Under the pieces are notes generated by a model, which saw only the letters and a program-made list of their open reading frames with translations, did not search any database and had not been told where the DNA came from. From positions 78,844-142,843 of the forward strand of contig WNNJ02001084.1 in assembly GCA_012934845.2 (NCBI GenBank): a stretch of DNA of 64,000 bases. The letters run 5' to 3'. The translations under genes were made by a program, and so were the position numbers. This document shows, one piece after another, positions 11,290 through 26,100 of this stretch; positions within the stretch are counted from its first letter, which is position 1, and every line of letters begins with the position of its first letter. Source of the stretch: Pomphorhynchus laevis. Lineage: Eukaryota > Acanthocephala > Palaeacanthocephala > Echinorhynchida > Pomphorhynchidae.

Positions 11290-13436
11290 TGAAATAAAAA
11301 TTTATATTTGTGAATATTCCTTTAACGAGCCGCTATTCTTTATTGGTTCGTTTGGTATTATCCTCGTGTGGTTGTTTGAAGCCTATCAGCATCACTGTAA
11401 CTTTAATCAGCGTGGTTGGACTTCATCTACAGTTAGCCCACACTTACATTTCGTGTTTCATCCCGGTTACTGTTTCTGCCGAAGTTTTTGTCGTCGAAAT
11501 GCTGGTTTACACAATTAATGTGTTCTATATTTGGTGTAGGCGGTAACTAATATTCGGAATTCGAATCCACCACACACCGATTTTTTATTCCGTTCTTATA
11601 CGAAATGTTCACTGGACAGTAAACCGTAAGCTGTCTTTTTACTATTGTGAATATTGCTTGCACGAACCGCTATTTTTCATTGGTCGGTTTGGTAATATCC
11701 TCGTGTGGCTGTTTGAATCCTATCAGCATCACTGTACTCTACAATCAGCGTGGGTGGACCTCATCAGCAGTGAGCTTACGCCTACATTTCGTGTTTCGGT
11801 CTTGTTACTGTTTCTGCCAAACTTTTTGAGCCGAACTGCTGGTTTATATTTTGCTTATATACCAAATTACACAATAAATGTGTTCTATATTTGGTGTGGG
11901 CGGTAACTAATATTCGCAATTCGAATCCACCACACACCGATTTTTTATTCCGTTCAAGGACGAAATGTTCACTGGACAGTAAACCGTAAGCTGTCTTTTT
12001 ACTATTGTGAATATTGCTTACACGAGCCGATATTCTTCATCAGCGATTTGGTATTATCCTCGTATGGTTGTTTGAAGCCTATCAGCATCACTGTACATTT
12101 CAATCAGCGTGGTTGGACCTCATCAGCAGTGAGCTCAAACTTAAATTTCGTGTTTCGGCCATGTTACTGTTTCTGCCAAACTTTTTGTCGCCGAACTGCT
12201 GGTTTATATTTTGCTTATATAACAAATTACACAATTAATGTGTTCTATATTTGGTGTGGGCGGTAACTAATATTCGCAATTCGAATGCACCACACACCGA
12301 TTTGTTTATTCCGTTCTAGGACGAAATGTTCACTGGTCAGTAAACCGTAAGCTGTCTTTTTTACTATTGTGAATATAGCTTACACGAGCCGCTATTCTTC
12401 ATCAGCGATTTGGTATTATCCTCGTGTGGTTATTTGAAGCCTATCAGCATCACTGTACACTTCAATCAGCGTGGGTAAACCTCATCAGCAGTGAGACCAC
12501 GCCTACATTTCTTATTTTCGGTCCTATTTCTGCTTCTGCCGAACATTTTGTCGCCAAAATGCTTGTTTATATTTGCTTATATACCAAATTACACAATAAA
12601 TATTTTCTATATTTGGTGTGGGCGGTTACTAATATTCGCAATTCGAATCCACCACACACCGATTTGTTTATTCCGTTCTAGGACGAAATGTTCACTGGTC
12701 AGTAAACAGTAAGCTGTCTTTTTACTATTGTGAATATTGCTTACACGAGCCGCTATTCTTCACTGGTCGATTTGATAATATCCTCGTGTGGTTGTTTGAA
12801 TCCTATCAGCATCACTGTACACTACAATCAATGTGGGTGGACCTCAGCAGCAGTGAGACCACGCACACATTTCGTATTTTCGGTTCTATTACTGCTTCTG
12901 CCGAAATTTTTGTCGCCGAAATGTTGGTTTATATTTGCTTATATACCAAATTACACAATAAATGTGTTCTATATTTGGTTTGGGTGGTTACTAATATTCG
13001 CAATTCGAATCCACTACACACCGATTTTATATTCCGTTCAAGGACGAAATGTTCACTGGACAGTAAATCGTAAGCTGTCTTTTACAGTTGTGAATATTCA
13101 TTGCATACACGAGTTGTGTTCTTTCAGTTGTCCTTTTGATATTATCCTCGTGTAATTGTTTGAATCCTATCAGCATCACTGTACACTACAATCAGCGTAG
13201 GTGGACCTCATCAACAGTGAGCTTACGCCTACATTTCGTGTTTCGGTCCTGTTACTGTTTCTGCTGAGCTCCTTGTCTCCGAAATGCTGGTTTATATTTG
13301 GCTCATATATCAAATCACACAATTAATGTATTCGATATTTGGTGTTGGCGGTAACTAATATTTGCAATTCGAATCCACCACACACCGATTTTTTTTATTC
13401 CGTTCTTGGACGAAATGTTCACTGGACAGTAAACAA
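11290..13436 (+). repeat. 362-bp tandem repeat, forward block (six units)
   Basis: Six units of about 340-364 bp. Core motifs (CCTCATCAGCAGTGAG and variants) start near 11421, 11759, 12118, 12480, 12842 and 13206. Each unit also holds TGTTCTATATTTGGTGTGGG, TTCGAATCCACCACACACCG and GAAATGTTCACTGG. Short overlapping open frames in the units are shared because the units are similar and show no protein family. Confidence 0.92.
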
Positions 13437-15957
13437 GTGAACCATATTCATAATAGTAAAAAACGGCTTACGGTTTACTGTCCAGTGAACATTTCGTCCT
13501 TGAACGGAATATAAAATCGGTGTGTGGTGGATTCGAATTGCGAATATTAGTAAACACCCACACCAAATATAGAACACATTTATGGTGTAATTTGGTATAT
13601 AAGCAAATATAAACCAACATTTCGGCGACAAAAATTCGACAGAAGCAGTAATAGGACCGAAAATACGAAATGTAGGCGTTGTCTCACTGCGGATGAGGTC
13701 CACCCACATTGATTGTAGTGTACAGTGATGTAGTGTACAGTGATGCTGGTAGGATGCAAACAACCACACGAGGATATTATCAAACCAACCAGTGAAGAAT
13801 AGCGGTTCGTGTAAGCAATATATTCACAAAAGTAAAAAAGACAGCTTACGGTTTACTGACCAGTGAACATTTCGTCCTAGAACGGAATAAACAAATCGGT
13901 GTGTGGTGGATTCGAATTGCGAATATTAGTTACCGCCCACACCAAATATAGAACACATTAATTGTGTAATTTGGTATATAAGCAAAATATAAACCAGCAG
14001 TTCGGCGACAAAAAGTTTGGCAGAAACAGTAACATGGCCGAAACACGAAATTTAAGTTTGAGCTCACTGCTGATGAGGTCCAACCACGCTGATTGAAATG
14101 TACAGTGATGCTGATAGGCTTCAAACAACCATACGAGGATAATACCAAATCGCTGATGAAGAATAGCGGCTCGTGTAAGCAATATTCACAATAGTAAAAA
14201 AGACAGCTTACGGTTTACTGACCAGTGAACATTTCGTCCTAGAACGGAATAAACAAATCGGTGTGTGGTGCATTCGAATTGCGAATATTAGTTACCGCCC
14301 ACACCAAATATAGAACACATTAATTGTGTAATTTGTTATATAAGCAAAATATAAACCAGCAGTTCGGCGACAAAAAGTTTGGCAGAAACAGTAACATGGC
14401 CGAAACACGAAATTTAAGTTTGAGCTCACTGCTGATGAGGTCCAACCACGCTGATTGAAATGTACAGTGATGCTGATAGGCTTCAAACAACCATACGAGG
14501 ATAATACCAAATCGCTGATGAAGAATATCGGCTCGTGTAAGCAATATTCACAATAGTAAAAAGACAGCTTACGGTTTACTGTCCAGTGAACATTTCGTCC
14601 TAGAACGGAATAAAAAATCGGTGTGTGGTGGATTCGAATTGCGAATATTAGTTACCGCCCACACCAAATATAGAACACATTAATTGTGTAATTTGGTATA
14701 TAAGCAAAATATAAACCAGCAGTTCGGCTCAAAAAGTTTGGCAGAAACAGTAACATGGCCGAAACACGAAATTTAAGTGTGAGCTCACTGCTAATGAGGT
14801 CCTACCACGCTGATTGAAGTGTACAGTGATGCTGATAGGCTTCAAACAACCATACGAGGATAATACCAAATCGCTGATGAAGAATTTCGGCTTGTTTAAG
14901 CAATATTCACAATAGTAAAAAGACAGCATACGGTTTACTCTCCAGTGAACATTTCGTATAAGAACGGAATAAAAAATCGGTGTGTGGTGGATTCGAATTG
15001 CGAATATTAATTACCGGCCACACCAAATATAGAACACATTAATTGTGTAATTTGGTATATAAGCAAAATATAAACCAGCAGTTCGGCGACAAAAAGTTTG
15101 GCAGAAACAGTAACATGGCCGAAACACGAAATTTAAGTTTGAGCTCACTGCTGGTGATGTCCAACCACGCTGATTGAAATGTACAGTGATGCTGATAGGC
15201 TTCAAACAACCATACGAGGATAATACCAAATCGATGATGAAAAATATCGGCTCGTGTAAGCAATATTCACAATAGTAAAAAGACAGCTTACGGTTTACTG
15301 TCCAGTGAACATTTCGTCCTTGAACGGAATAAAAAATCGGTGTGTGGTGGATTCGAATTGCGAATATTAGTAACCACTTACACCAAATATAGAACACATT
15401 AATTGTGTAATTTGGTATATAAGCAAAATATAAACCAGCAGTTCGGCGACAAAAAGTTTGGCAGAAACAGTAACATGGCCGAAACACGAAATTTAAGTGT
15501 GAGCTCACTGCTGATGATGTCCAACCACGCTGATTGAAATGTACATTGATGCTGATTGGCTTCAAACAATCATACGAGGATAATACCAAATCGATGATGA
15601 AAAATATCGGCTCGTGTAAGCAATATTCACAATAGTAAAAAGACAGCTTACGGTTTACTGTCCAGTGAACATTTCGTCCTTGAACGGAATAAAAAATCGG
15701 TGTGTGGTGGATTCGAATTTCGAATATTAGTAACCACCCACACCAAATATAGAACACATTAATTGTGTAATTTGGTATATAAGCAAATATAAACCAGCAT
15801 TTCGGCGACAAAAAGTTCGGCAGAAACAGTAACAGGACCGAAACACGAAATGTAGGCGTGGTCTCACTGCTGATGAGGTCCACCTACGCTGATTGTAGTG
15901 TACAGTGATGCTGATAGGATTTAAACAGCCACACGCGGATATTACCAAACCGACCAA
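13437..15957 (-). repeat. 362-bp tandem repeat, inverted block (seven units)
   Basis: Seven units of the same repeat in the opposite orientation, meeting the forward block head-to-head near 13436. Cores lie near 13688, 14069, 14430, 14792, 15151, 15511 and 15870. Inner units are close to each other while outer ones differ, suggesting expansion within the array. Together with the forward block this is a 4.7-kb imperfect palindrome. Confidence 0.92.
15835..15881 (+). ncRNA. Permuted hammerhead-like motif in the 362-bp repeat (best copy)
   Basis: GGACC (15835-15839), GAAAC, GTA (15852-15854), CTGATGA (15870-15876), GGTCC (15877-15881). GGACC pairs fully with GGTCC. After GAAA, a C-A stem pairs with T-G just before GTA. 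A GTG/CAC pairing lies between GTA and CTGATGA. Other units keep CTGATGA but often lose pairing or GTA, as expected of decaying copies. An alternative long hairpin (GCGTGG with CCACGC) overlaps it. Confidence 0.35.
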
Positions 15958-16876
15958 TGATTAAAATTAATTGTTTAATTTTTTGCCTTTCTTTTAATGT
16001 TTATGTCACTGTTTTTTAGAATAAATAATGAAAACATAAGTTTTAGTTATATGGTGGCTTGATGGTCTTTGTTTTCTTTTTATCGGCTTTGTTACAAATG
16101 CTAGCTTTTCAATATGACACATGACATGCTTATGTGCATTAACAGTAAAGTTTTAATATTTGTCATTAAAAAATTTTCTGTTCATTTGCCTGATGATGGT
16201 GACACCGAAATATAGTATTTTAATAATTTATCATCGTGTTGGTAGATACCAAATAAAAAACATCAGTACACTCATTTAAAAATTTGAAATGTGGGCTATT
16301 AGTTTAATTAAAAAAGTTTGTTCTTATTTTCAAAGTCCTACTTTGTTTTTTTAATGTAAAAAGCGCCCTTAATATTTCCTTAAAGTAAATATGTAGAGTG
16401 TATCTGATTTGTAAGCTGTAAATGATTTGCTCATTTACTTGGTTTTATATTAATGGATAATTGGAATTCATTATAATAAGTAATATGACTTTTTCGTTCA
16501 ATGTATATCGTTTTGTCCCTCAACTGTTTTAAAATGTTGAATCATTTCTGAAGCCCGTTAAATCTCTGGATTCGATCAGTTGACATCCTTAAATGACCCT
16601 TCTAATTGAAACGAAAAAGAATAGTTATGTTGTACAATAAGACAATTATGTGATTATATACAGCTGACTGCAACAGTATTGTTTATAAAAATAATTCATT
16701 AATCAACTTTTAATTTTGCACATGTTGACTGTAATTCTCCTAACTTTTTTGTTTCATATTCACAATTTGAATTCTTCAATTTGATTATAGCAACTGTTTG
16801 ATCTAAAGCTCAGATTCACTCAAAATATTTCAAAAATTTGAAAAGATTTTCAATAAAATCAGGCAATATCGACTGT
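15958..16876. other. Non-coding stretch downstream of the EGF gene
   Basis: No repeat or reading frame recognised. It probably contains the 3' untranslated region of the - strand EGF gene that stops at 16877. Confidence 0.4.
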
Positions 16877-17140
16877 TTAGATAAGTCGTTCCGGCTGATT
16901 TATCGTCTCTTCATTTACAAAGCAATCTCTAATGTTCGGATTTGAAAATGCGAATCGTTTGTCAAATTCAATTGAGCTGGGATAGTACGTTGATTTGGAT
17001 TGTCGATCGCGTACAATCTTTATCATTAAAATCAATACGATGGTGGTTAGAATAACTAAAATAATTATCATCGGCCATAAAATGACTTTGAATCCGTTTT
17101 GATTTAATTGCGTATTTGTAATGTCGCCAGAAGTGGATAT
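16877..17140 (-). CDS. EGF gene, last exon: transmembrane helix and tail
   Basis: Acceptor GTTGTAG; phase 0. Encodes ISTSGDITNTQ, then a hydrophobic helix (MIIILVILTTIVLILMI, with WP just before it) followed by the basic stop-transfer KIVRDRQSK and a polar tail ending in PERLI and a stop. Topology: outside N-terminal, inside C-terminal. Confidence 0.8.
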   Translation of the reverse strand: MSTSGDITNTQLNQNGFKVILWPMIIILVILTTIVLILMIKIVRDRQSKSTYYPSSIEFDKRFAFSNPNIRDCFVNEETINQPERLI

Positions 17141-20100
17141 CTACAACAGCATTTGATTAAAACAAATGTCAATTAAAAACAATTTAATATTTTATCTATT
17201 CAGAGAAAGCAAGAGCACCAATGCCAGATTTAACTTCTCATTCGGATATTTGACAATCAAAAGAAAAGCAATTTATTATATCAATTTTGCCTATGAAATT
17301 TGTTAAAAAAATAACATAAAATATAAAAAATTATAAAGCAATCTTTTTACATTTAATTTAAATCATAAGACTTATATATATTCAAAGTAAAACTTTGTGA
17401 ACACGTAAAATTACCGGCTCACAAAGCTTTACTTTGAAAATATATGGACGAATCTATACTAGATCCCTCGCAGCTTTATATATATGAAATAAAATAAATA
17501 ATTATCACCAGAAAAAAAAGAGATTTTGAAATCTAAACTTTATTTAAAACGTTTTGACTGTACGACAGTCTTCTTCAACTATATTGCACACGTAAAGTTC
17601 CGAACACTTTATACAATTCAGTAAAAGCAATAAAAACAGAAACAAAATCATTACAATTCAAAAACATTCATGAAATAAAACACTTCCAATATTATTCCTT
17701 TAAAATTGAAGAGTAAAACGTTTTCATTAAATTTACTTTTGTTTATATATACTTTTTATATAAAGTAAATTTTGTTTATATTTACTTATATATACATTCT
17801 TAGTGCAAAAAATCGCTCGAAACTGTGGTCCAGGAGCCAAAACTGGCTACGATTGATTTGTAATCCATATTTCCGCTAAATAACTGGACTTCGGTCATCA
17901 GAAAAAACGCTTCTGCACCTGAGTTTCGACTAGCATCGTAAGGAATTGCTGGTGTCTTTATAGTTATCACAAAAGCAGTCGAAACGCACCCTAACCACTT
18001 CATCCGACTGGCAATGACTGCTGGGTGGTTAGGAAGGTCTCGGAGTTATACATTAGACTGATTGAGTTGATGATCGAAGTCCAGTTATTTAGCAGCAAAT
18101 ATGGATTAAAAATCAATCGTAGCCAGTTTTGGCTTCTGGATCACAGTTTCGAGCGATTTTTTGCACTAAGATTTTATAAATATAATTATTTAAATGATTT
18201 TGAATAAAGCCAATATCATTACATATTGTTGCAATTCTTAAAATTTCATTATTTAATGTATTATATTTTATATTATATGGTATGCATGAATGCTTATGCA
18301 AAATATGTTTCTTGTAAATTTAAATATGTCATAAAACAATATGTCGTTCTAACAAAACATTATGTTGACTCTTTAATGTATCATATGAGTTGGGTATCCT
18401 CGTGTTGAACGTCTACCTCTGAATAATAAAATTTTTATAAAAAATTGTAGAATTCATTTTTTAAATAAAATAAAGCAAACTTACGCCTTGCTTATTTTTA
18501 TCTAAAATAATTAATCTAATAATAAAATACAAATCCACGATTTACATAAAATAATGATTTTATAAGATTTATTGAAAATTAAATAATTAAAATATAATTG
18601 GTATCGAACAGTTACATGATTCGATTTTTAATATTTTGATTGCTATGATAGTATGCAATTTTCATCATTAAAATGCTTTAAACAAGCATTTTAATATCTT
18701 ATAAATTATAAAATTCGAATAATATAAAATGTTTGTATTAATATATAATAATATATAATCTGAATAATAGACATAAAAATATAAATATTTTCACCTGATA
18801 TAATTTTTTTCTCAAATTCTGATAATATATTTTCTGTCTCAAATTCATTTATAGTGTAATTACATTAATATTTAATATAGTTTAAGATGATATTATTTTA
18901 TACTCTTTAAGCATACCTCATTATTGGTTTTTGCTTGATCACCTGCAAATAAAAGACAATACATTGTTTCTCATTATTAATCTTGAATTGTATTACCTTG
19001 AAACATGCAATTGTCTTCCTGCCCCATAATCGACTTGATGTACGCATTTTTCCAATCTGCGTTATCATTCAGATTACAATCGTCTGCGCTTATGTTATAA
19101 ACGGTTGTAACATTCAAAGGACCTGTATAATAATGACAATTTAAGACTGGATGTGAAATAAAAGTGACACTGTTTTATTTTTAACCTGGGAATTGTAATA
19201 TTTTTAATCTCAATTGCATTAAAGTTGAAAAAAGATAAGCTTAATTCATGTTCGCCGATAAACTAATTTCTGATCAGTTTTTGATTAATTTTAATAAATA
19301 AAGTTTTACTGTACAAACGAAATTTAAAATATTTAATTTTGTTAATATATTTGAAAATTAGTTTACAATTGATTTTTGAATATTAGCAACTAGATAGCTA
19401 GAAAGAATACAGTCATCTAGTAATAATATCGTTCGCATTTATTTTATATATTCATATTGAATTTATTAACAAAATTAATACTTTATTAATAATTATTGTT
19501 AAATATATTAATAATTTTATTAATAATTTTGTTAACATATTTGAAAATTAGTTTATAATTGATTATTAATTTATTATACAATAAATTAATAAATCATCAA
19601 TCATTTGTTAGTCATTATCACATTTAAAGGCCGAAAATATACTAAACTAATATATTAACTTAATTTAAATTATAGAAAATCTAAAAACAATTATTTATTT
19701 TATTATTTTATTATTAAATTTTGATTTAGCATTATTATGTTTTGTTTATTTTATAATTATATTAAATACGTAAACTCAGTTAGCTGATTTAAATAAAATA
19801 AATTAAAAAACAAAACAAATTAAATTTAAAAAACGAATATTTGATATTAAATATTCGAAAAACATGTTAAAACAAGAGACAAATAATCAGGAATTCAAAA
19901 CAATACAAAACAATAAATAAAACTTAAAATAAAACACATAAACTCATGGTATTTTTCAATTGAAATCAGCTTTATTATTGGGCATAACATTATTTTTTAT
20001 AAAATAAACCTACTGTATAATACCTGATGATAACATATTCAGTGATACGTTTTTATAATCCCTGTCATGTCCGACTAATGATCAATTACAACTATCACAA

Positions 20101-23100
20101 TGAATTTTATATACTACAGAAAATTTAGATTTTAACTCAAAATATTATGGGCAAATTTGCATTATAAACTTCTAAATTAATAAATCTATATATAAACTTC
20201 AAAGTATATTATTTATTATAAAAACAAAGTATATATTATTATATTAAATATATTATACTTTATATTATATTTTATTATATTAAACAAAGTATATTATTTA
20301 TTATAAATAAATAATATACTTTGTATTAGAATAAGATAATAGATAGTTATTTCAGAGGAAATACATCATTAGCATGTATTTGGCCCCGCTGCTATGTTGG
20401 GTCGAGGTTAGGGGCCGAAACCTGATAGCATAGCAGTTCCTCCTGATGACCTCTAATTCTTATTCTGATACAACGTCTGTTATTTATTAGTCAATTCATA
20501 AAAATGACATTTATTTTAAATTTCATTTTTTATTTTAACTTGATTTAAATTATAGAAAATTTAAATTATAGAAAATCTAAAAGCAATTATTAATTTTATT
20601 ATTTAATTATTAAATAATAATATTAATATTTTAATATAAATGTTAATCTAATGTCACAATTTGTAATTTAAGATTTGGATCATCATCGAAATCTTAAAAA
20701 AGCTGATAGCATAGCAGTTCCTCCTGATGACCTCTAATTCTTATTCTGATACAACGTCTGTTATTTATTAGTCAATTCATAAAAATGACATTTATTTTAA
20801 ATTTCATTTTTTATTTTAACTTGATTTAAATTATAGAAAATCTAAAAACAATTATTTATTTTATTATTTAATTATTAAATTTCGATTTAGCGTTATTATG
20901 TTTAAAAAGCTGCTGCATTTCTGTAAGTCTTTAAAAATTGTGTTCGGAGAGAATGTAATCTCATTAGTTGGCTTTTTCCCCAAGAAAAAATAATAAAAGT
21001 TTTATTTTTGAATTTTTGCTAATGTGATTTGGCTCTTCAAAAAATACTGTTTTCTCATAGAATGAGCCGGCTAATGGTTTCTATAAGTGTAATAAATACT
21101 CGCATATATGATGACGATACTTTTTTCGATACACCTAAAACTTTTTAATAGATCGCTATTTGATACTATCTAGTTTGCTCATGTTTTTAGCCGTTAGGTG
21201 AATTCATATGAAGGATAGTCTATAACAAAACTTTAGCTCTATTATAATGTCAAAGAATTTGAGTGCGTCACTGAACGATAACGATCGATAATGCTAAACG
21301 ATTCGGAATTCGATGAACATATAAAGATAACTTACAGTTCTGAACTTCAATGTGATCCCCAAAGCTCCATCTCGATGATATAGCCATTCCGAGATATTTG
21401 TGCTGTTACAGAATTCTAGCGGTACATTTTTGTATTGTAAATGATCGAACTTTGATAACCGCCCTCTCTCTTGTTGAATTTAATAACTTGTTTTCGAATT
21501 AATTATTAACTAATAATCAATAATTTATTATATTATTAATAATTATTATAATTATTTCTTAATTATAGTATAATTAATGTTTATATAGTGACTTTTTATT
21601 ATAAAAGTTACTTAACTATTTAAATTGTATACCTTGTAAACAGACACATTGCATTAGCGTATCATTGAACTGTCGTTGACCACGCATGCAAATATCCTCT
21701 TCCAAGTGAATTTCACAATGCTTTCCGGTATATTGATCACTGCAACTACAGTGCACCGAGTTCGAGCTGTCGATTTCACAGCGACCGTTATTTAAACACG
21801 GATTAAGTTGGCATAAGTTGTATTCGCAAAATTGTCCATCGGTTCCCAAAGGACAATGGCAAAGCTGTTCTGCGTGCTGATCGCATATCCCTTCATTCTG
21901 ACACGGATTTGGTTGACAAATATTGTGCTGGCAAAACGGACCAAAGAATCCTTGGTCGCATTGACACTCGAATATTGGATATTTTTTACCGTCAATGAAA
22001 AATGCACTGCATGATCCATAACCACTACATGGATTGAAAATGCAGGGGTCTTGAAACTCACAATATTTTCCCATAAAGCCTTCTTCACATAAGCATTTAA
22101 ATGTTGAATTTTTGTCGTGAATACATTTTCCATTATTATTGCAGATATTGTTATTATGGCAATAATTGACAATAAGTTTTCCTCTACCAAAGAAAATAAT
22201 TAACTTTAAGAAAAATGAATTAAATATGACACTATGGCATTACAAATTATTTATTATAAAAAATGATTCAAATCTTATCACAAATAAATACACATAACAA
22301 ATATATTTAATAAAGTACTCGTTAAACCGAGTATTTAAACTCGTTATATACTCGAATGAAATACTCCTTAAACCGTGATTAAAAAATAAAAACTTAATAA
22401 ACACATAAACACTAAATCATTCTAAGTGTGGTAAAAATCTGTAATCCTCTTACAGCTTACATTAAATTATAAAAAATATGAACAAAAATAGACCGATTAA
22501 AATTGAATTGTCAAAATAAAATAATCTAATTGTCGGTAATAATTTAAAGTAATTTAATTTTTAAAATTAATAATTTTTAAATTAATTTTATTATATTTTT
22601 ATTTAAAAATAAATCAAAGTTCTATATTTTGATGGCTTTCATATTAGAAATGTGAAAGTTATTATTCTAAAAATTAAAGAATGTCGTTATCAAAGTGGAA
22701 TATAATAAAATTTAATTTTTATTTAATATTAAATTATCAACAAAAAATTATTAAATATTATCTAATATTATCAACAAAATATTGAATTAATATTAATATT
22801 AAAATATTAAATTTACACGATACAAATCTAAATTTAAACTATTAAGGGAAAAAATTATGTACAATAAATAATATCCTTTGTATTAAGATACTATATAATA
22901 CTATACTATACTTTGTATAAGATACTATATAATCAAATTTCATCAGTGGAAATGAGTACTTAGCACGTATTTGAGCAGTTCCTCCTGACTACCTCTAATC
23001 CTTATTCTGATACAACGTCTGTTATTTATTAGTCAATTCATAAAAATGACTTTTATTTTAAATTTCAATTTTTTATTTTAACTTTTTATAAATTATAAAA

Positions 23101-26100
23101 AATCCAAAAACAATTATTAATTTTATTATTTAATTATTAAATTTTGATTTAGCATTATTATGTTTTGTTTATTTTATAATTATATTAAATACGTAGACTT
23201 AGTTAGCTGATTTGATTTGTTCTACTGACATGTTATTATTGACTTGTGGACTTTGCTTTCCCGGTAATATGACATTTGTCAGAAATTATATATATAAATT
23301 CAAAAATAATAATAATTTAATAAAATAATAATTTAAATAAAATAATTTAATAGGATTAAATTAGGCTATTATAAAGATATCATCAAACAAAAAATAGTAA
23401 AATATTTAAATCAACAAAATCGACGTCATTAGCGCGTATTTGACCGCGCTGCTATGTTGGATCAATGATTAGGAGCCGAAATCTGATAGCATAGCAGTTC
23501 CTCCTGATGACATCTAATTCTTAATCTGATACATCGCATGTTATTTATTAGGCAATTCATAAAAATAGACTTTTATTTTAAAATTCATTTTTTAAATTTT
23601 ATCGTTATATATATAAATTGTATAAAATCTTATATAATTATTTATCTTTATTTTTATTTATATATCTACGTATAAAATACGTAGACTAAGTTATCTGATC
23701 TGATTTGTTTTACTGACAAATTATTAATGACATGTGGAACAGTAAGTTTTATATAATGTTTTATTGCTTCTTCAGAATATGGCATTGTTAATTTTCAAAA
23801 CGTTTTCGTCGATAAAAATTAAAATATTTGTTATCTAAAAATAATATAAAATATTTAAACAATTTCAGAATCATTTTTACTATTTTGTGATATAAAAAAT
23901 TTATAGCGTTCATCAGTTCCTCCTTTTTAATATTATTATTATTAGTCAATTCATAAAAATGGACTTTTATTTTAAATTTCAATTTTAAATTTTAAGATAT
24001 AAATATAAATTGAAACATCTTATAATCATTTATTATTTATAATTATTTATCTTTATTAAATCAAATAATGTATTGTTTAAGATGTTTTCAAATAATGTAC
24101 ACTTTATTAAATTAAATTTATTTCATTGATCTAAATCAAATGTATTCCATTGATCTGTGGAGTTGTCCAGACAACTCCACAGGGCGGGATTTATCAGTGG
24201 ACGTCCCTGTATCATCATTGTTTCGTCCCTCAGCATGCACTATGTTGACAATATACATGGTGGTCCTCCATCAGATTGAAATGATGCATTGAAATAGTCT
24301 TGCTGGTAGTCGGTTGAATTTCATTTGTGGTGTATTTCCGGACCTCTTCGACTAACTTGTATATTAGCTGGCTACATAATAGCTTCTATTTCCGGACCTC
24401 GTCGACTAACTTGTATTTTAGCTGGCTACATAATAGCTTTAACAAAATGAATTTCAACCGACTACGAACAAGACGATTTTAATGCATCATTTCAATCTGA
24501 TGGAAGACCACTATATTTATCGTCAATATAGTGCATGCTGAGGGACGAAACAACGATGATACAGGAACGTCCACTGATGAGTCCCGCCCCGTGGAATTGT
24601 CTGGACAGCATGCTTTCAGTCGTAATGCGACCTGATAGCTGAAACTATTATGTAGCCAGCTAAAATACAAGTTAGTCGAAGAGGTCCGGAAATATCTCAA
24701 CAAAATGAAATTCAACCGACTACCAAAAAGACGATTTCAATTACTCATTTCAATCTGATGGAGGACCACCATGTGTATCGTCAATATAGTGCATGCTGAG
24801 GGACGAAACAACGATGATACAGGAACGTCCACTGATGAGTCCCCCCCGTGGAATTGTCTGGACAGCATGCTTTCAGTCGTAATGCGACCTGATAGCTGAA
24901 ACTATTATGTAGCCAGCTAAAATACAAGTTAGTCGAAGAGGTCCGGAAATATCTCAACAAAATGAAATTCAACCGACTACCAAAAAGACGATTTCAATGC
25001 ATCATTATATTTTTACTATAAGCTATTATTATTTAATTGACTGAATATTCTTAGTTTAAAAAATAAATACTTACAATCGGCTTGCTTCATAATAAAATGA
25101 ACAATATACGATTGTATTTCGCCCAAGCCGAGAGGCTGAGGTGGGCTTTTCCAATAAATTCTCAGATTATTGTTTAATAGCCTATAACTCTATTTAATCT
25201 ATTTACATTGAATAACTAGTTAAATAGTCTAAATTTTTAAAGTTTAGATTTCCTGTTTTTTGCAAACTAATACATAAATTATAATTAAAGTTAAATAAAA
25301 TTAAATTGGAAATTTTTAAAAAAATTAAATAATTAAAAATTTTATAAAAATTAAATTTTTAAATTTAAAAAATAAAATATTTGAAAACAGCGTTTACTCA
25401 CGGTGTAGTTTCTTTAAGATAAATTGTTTTTATTTCAATGGGGCCGGACATATTTAGGTTGTGACATTGATGAATATCGTTCAGAATCGATTCGGAAGCT
25501 CTAGATGATTGAGATTTTATCCAATGCGCAAATAGTGCATACATGCATTTATCAACAAAGTGTTTCAGATTATTAGAATTGAGCATGACGCATCTCGTAA
25601 GATCCAAGTCAATCAGTACATTTGATGAATTCAAAAAATCCATATCTATAAGACGCTGCAAAGATAGAAATCCTTCAGAATCTCTTGAAAACTTGTAGTT
25701 TATTAGTGAGTTGTTATCCCATATAATCAAATTATCAGACATTTCTAAGTTCTTTTGCATTGGTTTAAGGTGCAAATCAATATCTAAATTTGGATTAAAA
25801 ATCAATTCAATTTTAAAAAGAGCTTAATTACCTGGCAAAAAATTATCAAATAAAATATATGATAGTTCTTCTTTGTTGGTACTAAAACAAATTAATTATA
25901 TCAACCAAATATAAAATAAAAACTATAAAATTTTTATTAAAGGTTTTCTATAGGATTTTGTTTTTATTATCTTCTATAGTCTTCATGACACTTTCGCTGC
26001 TGACTGAAAATACAAAGCATAAGGCGAGATACAACATAACATGCATTTGTCCAGGTTCGAACTGCGGGGCTAGTGATTGTAAGGCAGGTGTGACTATCAC

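Noticed and set aside
11290-13436. TTCGAATCC plus T-rich run as a Pol III promoter in the 362-bp repeat
   Set aside because: The B-box-like word is present, but no convincing A box was found at the right distance, and it is on the strand opposite to the CTGATGA core.
15011-15883. A 290-codon open frame on the - strand
   Set aside because: It runs through several 362-bp repeat units and repeats the same peptide each time; it is a by-product of repeat length divisible by three in part of the array, with no protein family.
21832-22014. A 60-codon + strand frame and a second - strand frame over the EGF exon
   Set aside because: Both are shadows of the four-EGF exon, whose cysteine pattern fixes the correct frame.
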